In this document: piece after piece, positions 58,230 through 64,000 of the stretch | How positions within the stretch are numbered: position 1 is the first letter of the stretch | Layout of the letters: each line of letters begins with the position of its first letter | Translations under genes and position numbers: made by a program | Notes under the pieces: generated by a model | Databases searched by the model: none | What the model saw: only the letters and a program-made list of their open reading frames with translations | Told to the model about the DNA's origin: nothing | Assembly: GCF_009707865.1 (NCBI RefSeq) | Contig: NZ_WMBA01000006.1 | Coordinates: 111,641 to 175,640, forward strand | Origin: Amycolatopsis pithecellobii | GTDB lineage: Bacteria; Actinomycetota; Actinomycetes; Mycobacteriales; Pseudonocardiaceae | Length of the DNA: 64,000 nucleotides | Reading direction: 5' to 3'

Positions 58230-58910
58230 ATGCCCCCGCACTTGACGGTTCACCTACCCGCCTTCGGCGCACTCCTGCGCCAAGGCGCCAAGCACCTGCT
58301 CGAATCCACGGTCGTCCCCCTCGGCCTGTTCTACCTGATGCTTACGTTCGTCAGCTTCGACGGCGGCATCATCGCCGCACTGTCGTGGTCAGTACTCGCG
58401 CTGGGCCGCCGCATCATGTTGCGCCAGCCGATCCCCGCCATCCTGCTGCTGACGACCGCGCTGCTGATCGCACGGACCGTGCTCGGCCTGGCGACCGGCA
58501 GTGTCTTCCTCTATTTCCTCCAGCCCACGCTGCAGAACTTCCTGATCGCGTTCGTCATGATCGCATCCGTGCCGTTCGGCCGCCCGCTGATCGCGAAGCT
58601 GGCCGACGACTTCTGTGCGTTTCCGGCCGCGTTCACCGAGCACCCCCGCATAGTTCAGATCTTCCGCCGACTCTCCCTGCTGTGGGCGGTGGTTTTTCTC
58701 ACCAACGGGGTGACCACGCTGTGGATCCTGGCGCGCGAGAGCGTCGGTAACTTCCTGCTGGTGTCGACGGCGGGCTCGTGGAGCGTGGTCGCCGCCGCGA
58801 TCGTTATCTCCCTGTTGTGGTTCCGGCGCGTCCTGCGTGGCGAAGGTATCCACCTCCGCTGGGGCGCCGCCGCCCCCACGCCGGCGCCGACACCCGTCGC
58901 AGTCGGCTAG
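58230..58910 (+). CDS. VC0807-like membrane protein
   Basis: A 226-residue protein with about six hydrophobic segments (VVPLGLFYLMLTFVSFDGG, PAILLLTTALLIARTVLGLA, LLWAVVFLTNGVTTLWILA, VVAAAIVISLLWF) like the VC0807 family of unknown function. The tail is Pro/Ala-rich. The ATG at 58230 is the first with a plausible AAAAGAGA upstream. The TAG stop overlaps that of the convergent regulator in CTAG. Confidence 0.7.
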   Translation: MPPHLTVHLPAFGALLRQGAKHLLESTVVPLGLFYLMLTFVSFDGGIIAALSWSVLALGRRIMLRQPIPAILLLTTALLIARTVLGLATGSVFLYFLQPTLQNFLIAFVMIASVPFGRPLIAKLADDFCAFPAAFTEHPRIVQIFRRLSLLWAVVFLTNGVTTLWILARESVGNFLLVSTAGSWSVVAAAIVISLLWFRRVLRGEGIHLRWGAAAPTPAPTPVAVG

Positions 58911-59542
58911 GAGATCCCTTCCTCGATGGCGAGGCGGGTGAGCTCCGGCCGGCGTCGGCGGCCCGTCTTGTCCCGGATGCGTTCCAGATAGGACCGCACC
59001 GTGCGCACGCTGATCGACATCGCCTCGGCGATGTCAGTGTCCCGCTCACCGGCCGCGACCAGCGACAGCACCTGCCGCTCACGGTCGGACAGCAGCGCCT
59101 TCACCCCGCGAGTCGAGTTGAGCAGGAACGAGGCGAGCGCGGGCGAGACGTAAGTGTTGCCCGCGGCGATCTCGCGCACCGCGCGGAGGATGTCGGCGCC
59201 GTCGGCGTCCTTCGACAGGTAACCGCGGGCGCCGGCGGAGACCGCGCCGAGCACCTCGTCCTGGCCGGCGTGCGCCGACACCACGAGCACCTGGTAACCC
59301 ATGGCGACGACCTTCTGCACGGCGGCCGCGTCGGTGACTCCGCGGAGCTTGAGGTCGAGCACCACCACCGAACCGGCGGGCTCGCGGGCAGCGGCGAACC
59401 TGGACACCGAATCGGCGACCGCGCCGAGTTCGATATCCGCGGCTTCGCTCAGCACCCGGGCGACTGCGGACCGGTACAGCGGATGGTCCTCCACCACGCT
59501 CACCCGGATCCGCGGTCGCGCTGTGCTGAATGGTTCACTCAC
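58907..59542 (-). CDS. NarL/LuxR-type response regulator
   Basis: A 211-residue regulator. Receiver domain with acidic pocket (VVEDHP), phospho-acceptor Asp63 in VVLDLKL and Lys in YLSKDA; C-terminal LuxR HTH (LSDRERQVLSLVAAGERDTDIAEAMSISVRTVRSYLERIRDK). The GTG at 59542 has AAGGAG 7 bases upstream, so 19 residues of the longer frame are rejected. No histidine kinase gene is adjacent: it is an orphan in this window. It diverges from eccE and may control it. Confidence 0.9.
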   Translation of the reverse strand: MSEPFSTARPRIRVSVVEDHPLYRSAVARVLSEAADIELGAVADSVSRFAAAREPAGSVVVLDLKLRGVTDAAAVQKVVAMGYQVLVVSAHAGQDEVLGAVSAGARGYLSKDADGADILRAVREIAAGNTYVSPALASFLLNSTRGVKALLSDRERQVLSLVAAGERDTDIAEAMSISVRTVRSYLERIRDKTGRRRRPELTRLAIEEGIS

Positions 59543-59681
59543 GGCGCTGCTCCTTATGGTGTCGGAGATCCGGCAACCCGGTGATTCTCCCGCATTCACC
59601 TGCCCTGTGGCTATTTCTACCGGCAGGGAATCGTGACGAATTTGGCTACCCTGTACCAGGCATCAACGAGAGGCGTCGAAG

Positions 59682-60722
59682 ATGACCTCGGCCGGTGCGC
59701 GGATCTCCGCCTACCCGTGGCCGCACGGCTGGTCCGTCGTGCTGCCCGTCCGTCCAGCGCAGATTATCGTCTGGGCACTCGCGCTCGTGATTCTCCTTGT
59801 CGACCGCGACCTCACCATCGTGCTCCTGATCGCGATCGTCGTCGGCACGACGTCGGTGCGGGTAGCCGGGCGGTACCTCGCGGACTGGGCGCTGGTCTGG
59901 GTCCGTTACCGGCTGCTGCGGCACGCCGACCGGCGGCTCGGCCACGATCCGCTGCTCGTGCTGGTCCCTGGTTTCCGGCTGCGTCAGCACCATGATCGCG
60001 GGGGCAATTCGTTCGGCATCGCCGGCATCGGTGACGGATGGACGGCGGTGCTGCGACTCACGGCGGCCGGTGAACCGGACTTGACCGCGTTGGCCGGCGT
60101 GCTGCGCGCAGCGTGCGACAACGCGGACATTCCGCTCGCGGGTGCGCAACTGCTGGTGCGCACCGAAGGCACCCAGCGCGTTTATCTCGTCGCGGTGCGC
60201 TACCGGCCGGCCGAAGCGCCGCTGGCGGCACTCGCGCGCGGCGCCGGTGAACTCGGTGAGCACCGCGCGATCATCCGCGCGGCACTCGGCGTCGCCGGCA
60301 CGCTCGCCGAGGCGGGGATCACGGCGACCCCGCTCGAAGCGGCGGAACTGGCCGCCGAACTGCGGGAAACCCTGGGCGTGAAAGGGGATCTGCTCGCCCG
60401 CAGTCACCGGACCATCGGTGTGACGGACAGCTGGCGGTCATGGTCGGCGGCCGGGACCACGCAGGCCTGCTTCACCCCGAAGGCCAGCCTTGAAAGCGCT
60501 TTCTCGACATTTGCCGATGCGGCCTCGTTCACCGTCGCGTCGTACCAGCTCAGCCGCACCCACCTGGGCCACTTGCGTGAAGACGTGACGGTCCGCGCGG
60601 TGAAGTACCAGGGCATGCGACGCCCACCTCGCGCCGAGGATCTCGGCATTCCGGCGATCCCGTTGTACGGCCGCCAGGAAGCCGCCGTCCGGCAGACGCT
60701 GCCGCTCGCGATGGCGCGCTGA
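59682..60722 (+). CDS. Type VII secretion protein EccE
   Basis: A 346-residue membrane protein with two N-terminal helices (AQIIVWALALVILL, TIVLLIAIVVGTTSVRV) and a cytosolic domain (YPWPHGWSVVLPVRPAQ; GWTAVLRLTAAGEPDLTALAG) typical of EccE, a component of the ESX/type VII membrane complex. GAGAGG precedes the ATG. EccB, EccC, EccD and MycP are not in the window, so it either belongs to a locus beyond the edge or is an orphan. Confidence 0.8.
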   Translation: MTSAGARISAYPWPHGWSVVLPVRPAQIIVWALALVILLVDRDLTIVLLIAIVVGTTSVRVAGRYLADWALVWVRYRLLRHADRRLGHDPLLVLVPGFRLRQHHDRGGNSFGIAGIGDGWTAVLRLTAAGEPDLTALAGVLRAACDNADIPLAGAQLLVRTEGTQRVYLVAVRYRPAEAPLAALARGAGELGEHRAIIRAALGVAGTLAEAGITATPLEAAELAAELRETLGVKGDLLARSHRTIGVTDSWRSWSAAGTTQACFTPKASLESAFSTFADAASFTVASYQLSRTHLGHLREDVTVRAVKYQGMRRPPRAEDLGIPAIPLYGRQEAAVRQTLPLAMAR

Positions 60723-60811
60723 CACATTTTCGCGACTTCCGTAGGTACCAGGACAACTCCTGACGTGAATAGTTTTCAGGGAGCTGTCCCCGACTCTCGG
60801 AGGTGCTCCCC

Positions 60812-61510
60812 ATGCGAAAGTCCGGTGCCATCCTCGCTGCCGCGGCTCTGCTCGCCGGCGCGGGATCGTTGACCGCGGAGGCCGCGACGCCGCTGATCAT
60901 CGGTGGTGACACGGTGAGTTCGGCGCCGTGGGGAGCCCAGGTCTACTGGGATGACGCGAGTTCGTTCGGCGGGTTCGAATGCTCGGGCACGATCATCGCG
61001 CCACAGTGGGTGCTCACCGCGCAGCACTGCCTCAACGACCCCGGCATACACGTGAAGGTCGGGAACGTGGCTCTGCAGCAGGGCACGGACGCCGATGTCG
61101 ACCGCCAGCTCGCCTCGCCGGACGGTGACATCGCGCTGCTGCACCTGACCACCCCGGTCGACACGACGTACATGCAGCTCGCCGACAGCGACCCGGCAAC
61201 CGGCGACACCAACCAGATCTACGGTTGGGGTCGCACGGAGGGCACCAGCCCGCCGTCGAGCACCTTGAAGACGGCGAACGTGCGAGTCACCGGCACCAGC
61301 TCGGACGCGTTCGGCGGCCCGGCGATCAGGAGTCGCGGCATCGACGGCTCGTCCTGGCACGGCGACTCAGGCGGCCCGGAACTGTCGAACGGCAAGCAGG
61401 TCGGCGTCTGCTCCACGGGCCTCAACGACGGCACGCAGATCAACGGCACACAGAACTACGCGAAGGTGTCGGCCAGCCGGTCGTGGATCAGGGACAACGC
61501 CGGGGTCTGA
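60812..61510 (+). CDS. Secreted trypsin-like serine protease (S1)
   Basis: A 232-residue preprotein with a signal peptide (RKSGAILAAAALLAGAGSL, cut near AEA-A) and a chymotrypsin-fold catalytic triad: His72 (AQHC), Asp106 (DGDIALL) and Ser186 (GDSGGP). GGAGGTG lies 7 bases before the ATG at 60812; a GTG three codons upstream is not preferred. It is secreted. It follows eccE by 89 bases in the same direction. Confidence 0.9.
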   Translation: MRKSGAILAAAALLAGAGSLTAEAATPLIIGGDTVSSAPWGAQVYWDDASSFGGFECSGTIIAPQWVLTAQHCLNDPGIHVKVGNVALQQGTDADVDRQLASPDGDIALLHLTTPVDTTYMQLADSDPATGDTNQIYGWGRTEGTSPPSSTLKTANVRVTGTSSDAFGGPAIRSRGIDGSSWHGDSGGPELSNGKQVGVCSTGLNDGTQINGTQNYAKVSASRSWIRDNAGV

Positions 61511-61520
61511 CGCCGGCGCG

Positions 61521-62129
61521 TCAGGGGGTGCCCGTCGAGGACGGGTGCCCCCGCTTCTTGGCCTCGACCGTGAGGTGACAGCCGAGGCTGACGCGGAGAC
61601 TGGTGTTCAGTGCAGTGCCAAAAGAAATTTCGCCGTCGTCGTTCACGTTGTGAAACATCGCGTCGTGGGAGCCGGGTGCATCGTGCAGGCGCTGCGGCCG
61701 GGGCGCGAATCCGTACCTCTGCGCGACCGATCCGATGACTTCGAGCGCCTTCTCGTAGTCGGCGTCGGGCAGATTGCCGGTCACGAAATGGCTGGGAAAG
61801 CTGTACGTGTCGCCATCGAAATCGATGCCGGGATAATCCCCACCGCACGACGATCCCGAACCGTCGTCGTCGCCTTGCCAAGGCGACAGAGACGGAATCG
61901 CTTGGGAGAGCGCCTGTAGGAGCTCGTTGTCCAACTGCTGGTAGTGCCGGGTCGCCTCGTCGATGTCCGGGCGTTGCATCAGCATCGCGAAGACGCTGTC
62001 CAAATCGGTGTTCATGTTCGCTCCCGAACCGAATTGCTGATCGGAACCGCCGCAGGCGGTGGTGCTGACCGCGATCAGCGCGGCCACGAACACTCGCGCG
62101 CCCCGGCGGGTGACTGTCCGGTTGGTCAT
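61521..62129 (-). CDS. Putative lipoprotein
   Basis: A 202-residue protein with a signal peptide ending in a lipobox-like STTAC (Cys26). The mature part is acidic (FGSGANMNTDLDSVFAMLMQ, DDDGSGSSCGGDYPGIDFDGD) with an NDDGEISFGTALNTSL segment; no known family is recognised. Its ATG overlaps the stop of the WXG-hydrolase gene (ATGA), so they are coupled. As the partner of a possible type VII effector it is a candidate immunity or accessory lipoprotein; that is inference. Confidence 0.75.
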   Translation of the reverse strand: MTNRTVTRRGARVFVAALIAVSTTACGGSDQQFGSGANMNTDLDSVFAMLMQRPDIDEATRHYQQLDNELLQALSQAIPSLSPWQGDDDGSGSSCGGDYPGIDFDGDTYSFPSHFVTGNLPDADYEKALEVIGSVAQRYGFAPRPQRLHDAPGSHDAMFHNVNDDGEISFGTALNTSLRVSLGCHLTVEAKKRGHPSSTGTP

Positions 62130-63802
62130 CGTTGTCCCTCGGCGATCGCGGTGATCTTGTACTGCGCCATGTCCGGATGACCGGCGGCAACCGCGGCAAG
62201 GTTGTACAGGCTGGTCGATTTGTGGTCGAGGTACCCGCTGTGGCCTTCGGTGGCGTTCATCGGCCCGAGTTCGGTGATGCTCGCACCGGTCGACAGCTGA
62301 TGGTATTCCGGACTGGAGTACGGGCTCGGTCCGAGCGTGCCGTGCAGGTTCGGCACCAGGTCGTCGCCCGAGTTGCGCTCCTGAAACAGGTGCCCCTCTG
62401 GTACGCCGAGGTGTTCTGCGCCTTGGCCGGGCGAGCCGAACAGCACGGCATCGTCGACCGGTGTGCCGTGGCCCAGGGCGAATCCGGTCGTGCTCGAACC
62501 GTAGCTGTGGCCGAGTGCGGTCAGGTGCAAGGGCGTGCCGGACGATTCGTGTCCCGCGCCGAGGCCGTTGTAGAACTTCGCCAGGTCCTCTCCGCCTGCC
62601 TTCGCCGCTTCGGGGCCGGCGACCGACTGGCTCGGATCGAGAACTCCGTCCCATTGCGGCGCCTGGTATCCGATCCAGGTCACCGCGGCGGTCTGCCCGC
62701 CACCGTGCCGTTTGTTGATGTCTTCGGCCATTGTCCTCAGGTCTTTCATGTTCTGGTCGTACTTGCTGAGGCTGCCGTCTACCGTGGTCGTGAACCCAGG
62801 TGTGAAGACCGCGACATTCTGCGCGGTATCCACATTCCCCACAGCGATCGCGGCTTCCGCGCGGGTATGGCTCATGTCGAGCAACAGCAACTGCCGGTCG
62901 CCGGGGCGCGTCATCGTCTGCTCGATGGCGTCGAGCGAACGAAGTTTCGCGTCGACCGCCTCCAGCTGAGCGAGTGCGGCCACCACGGTCTGACCCGAGG
63001 CGTCGGGGATGAACCTTGCCTTGTCAACCCACGCCTGTGCAGCGGCGCGTTGCTGCTCCAGCAGCGCCCGCTCGGCGGGCAGCCGCGCCAAGTTCGCTTG
63101 CGACCGCACCGCACCTGGTAACCCGTCGAAGTTGCCCAGCCAGTCCGGATGGTCGCGCAGCAGACCGTCCTGTTCGGTCTTCGACAGAGTCGCCCACCAT
63201 GCGGCGTTCTGCGACGGCGCGCCATCCGGAGGTGGGGCGAGTGGGGTGAGGCCCGGGTCGGTGATGGCTGCCGCGGCCGTGACGGTGGTGTCGTTGCCGG
63301 TGCCGAATTCGCCGCGTCCGGCGCGTTGCAGGATTGCGGTGAGGTCGTTGTCGATGTCCTCGGCGGTACGCAGAGCCTGAGCGAGGTCGTCGACGACTTG
63401 CTGACGCGCGCGTGCCCGATCGTCCGGATGTAAATCCGGAGGCGCCTGCCCCCAGAAGGTGTCGAGCACCGCACCGGTGTCGGTGACCTGGTAGCCATAT
63501 TTGCGAGCCAGTTCTTCGGCGTTGAGGATCGCCTGCTGCACCGGCGCGATCGCGTCCGACGCCTGCGCCAGCGCCTGACCCACCGCACTCGCCCCCGCGG
63601 CCAGCCTTCCTATCCCCGCGATGAATCCGCGGTGCGCGGAAATGGCGTTGTCCGCGGCCGGACCCGACCACCCCTCGACCGGTATGACCTTCGCGAAATC
63701 GTCCCCGGAATGGATCAGGACCTGTTCCCGTTGCCGAACCAGCGTCGCGATGTCATTGAGGACACCAGGATTCCACCGCGTCACGTCGCTGAGCACCACC
63801 AT
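62126..63802 (-). CDS. WXG-type N-terminus and alpha/beta hydrolase (DUF1023) protein
   Basis: A 558-residue protein. The N-terminal about 100 residues are helical with a WSG turn (VEGWSGPAADNA, Trp45-Ser-Gly47), as in WXG100/LXG-like type VII substrates. A long helical linker follows, then a DUF1023-type alpha/beta hydrolase domain with GHSYGSS (Ser433) and a candidate catalytic His521 (GHSGYL). The ATG lies directly after the stop of the upstream EspC-like gene, and its stop overlaps the lipoprotein start. A secreted hydrolase is the likely role; lipid or cell-wall substrate unknown. Confidence 0.85.
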   Translation of the reverse strand: MVVLSDVTRWNPGVLNDIATLVRQREQVLIHSGDDFAKVIPVEGWSGPAADNAISAHRGFIAGIGRLAAGASAVGQALAQASDAIAPVQQAILNAEELARKYGYQVTDTGAVLDTFWGQAPPDLHPDDRARARQQVVDDLAQALRTAEDIDNDLTAILQRAGRGEFGTGNDTTVTAAAAITDPGLTPLAPPPDGAPSQNAAWWATLSKTEQDGLLRDHPDWLGNFDGLPGAVRSQANLARLPAERALLEQQRAAAQAWVDKARFIPDASGQTVVAALAQLEAVDAKLRSLDAIEQTMTRPGDRQLLLLDMSHTRAEAAIAVGNVDTAQNVAVFTPGFTTTVDGSLSKYDQNMKDLRTMAEDINKRHGGGQTAAVTWIGYQAPQWDGVLDPSQSVAGPEAAKAGGEDLAKFYNGLGAGHESSGTPLHLTALGHSYGSSTTGFALGHGTPVDDAVLFGSPGQGAEHLGVPEGHLFQERNSGDDLVPNLHGTLGPSPYSSPEYHQLSTGASITELGPMNATEGHSGYLDHKSTSLYNLAAVAAGHPDMAQYKITAIAEGQR

Positions 63803-64000
63803 CTAGCGCGGCCCCCGCACGGCGCCCGGGATCGACACTCCGGCGTGATCATCCGCCGCGACATACACCTCAGCGGCCCGGTTCAACCCCCCAACGTGTG
63901 CCCCAGCCCCGTCACACCACGCGGCGAAAGCCTGAGTCCAGGAGCCCGCGAACGACCCGGCCGCCCCCGCCGCCTTGGCGCCCGGCAGTGCCCCCGCCAC
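63803..64000 (-). CDS. EspC/WXG-like secretion-associated protein, truncated by window edge
   Basis: The frame is open to the window edge; its end is a TAG at 63803-63805 directly before the hydrolase ATG. The 65 residues seen (AAGSFAGSWTQAFAAWCDGAG, then VGGLNRAAEVYVAADDHAG) resemble the C-terminal half of EspC-like or ESX-1-associated helical-hairpin proteins, with the typical helix ending in AADD. The true start is probably outside; a GTG at 64000 is not reliable. Confidence 0.65.
   Translation of the reverse strand: MAGALPGAKAAGAAGSFAGSWTQAFAAWCDGAGAHVGGLNRAAEVYVAADDHAGVSIPGAVRGPR

Overview
The window is GC-rich actinomycete chromosome. The gene content points to Pseudonocardiaceae, most likely Amycolatopsis or a close relative: a mycothiol-dependent isomerase, an AHPDDE-type deacetylase, an F420-type luciferase-like oxidoreductase, a WS/DGAT acyltransferase, a lone type VII secretion protein (EccE), and many leaderless genes with a TANNNT box 6-7 bases before an ATG/GTG start. 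The order metF - (insert) - polyprenyl synthase - (insert) - Rv2175c-like gene - pknL - class II DAHP synthase parallels M. tuberculosis Rv2172c-Rv2178c. The genus is an inference; nothing was searched.

Layout. 1-8.1 kb: 3' part of an Lhr-type helicase, peptide deformylase, an ACT-GNAT protein, a VOC protein, and a coupled pair encoding a SAV_6107-type HEPN protein and a mycothiol-dependent isomerase. The pair is read from a promoter carrying two perfect actinobacterial SOS boxes. 8.1-18 kb: a Cys-rich 65-residue protein behind a hairpin and tandem repeats, YbaK, GNAT, an EamA transporter with an attenuator-like leader, a DUF885 protein, metF, an SBF-like transporter with divergent LysR, AraC, a serine hydrolase and a PIG-L deacetylase. 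18-27.5 kb: polyprenyl diphosphate synthase plus CrtI-like enzyme, LLM oxidoreductase, Rv2175c/PknL, WS/DGAT acyltransferase, 2H phosphoesterase and AroG. 27.5-37.8 kb: gltBD, then a cobalamin riboswitch and btuFCD-type importer, then lgt.

38-56 kb: a long minus-strand amino-acid block. Read in the direction of transcription it runs hisD-hisC-hisB-small membrane gene / hisH-hisA / hisF-membrane gene-hisI / trpE-membrane gene-trpC-trpB-trpA. Plus-strand or divergent inserts interrupt it: SoxR-like regulator, TetR/MMPL exporter, PPOX protein, NIPA-like membrane protein and TetR. 56-64 kb: nitrilase-like hydrolase, a second NIPA-like protein, a VC0807-like membrane protein, an orphan NarL-type response regulator, EccE, a secreted trypsin-like protease, and a cassette of EspC-like protein, WXG-alpha/beta hydrolase and lipoprotein.

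The most unusual items are: (i) an 84-88 bp element with 12-bp terminal inverted repeats, present once between tetR and mmpL and once inside mmpL, in frame; (ii) a dispersed hairpin repeat of about 48 bp in four copies, one of which forms the C-terminus of trpB; (iii) the SOS-controlled HEPN gene, whose first-helix segment is repeated four times; (iv) a leaderless 13-codon ORF with mutually exclusive hairpins before the EamA gene; (v) the type VII-linked three-gene cassette at the right end. No tRNA, rRNA, CRISPR array or intact insertion sequence was seen.
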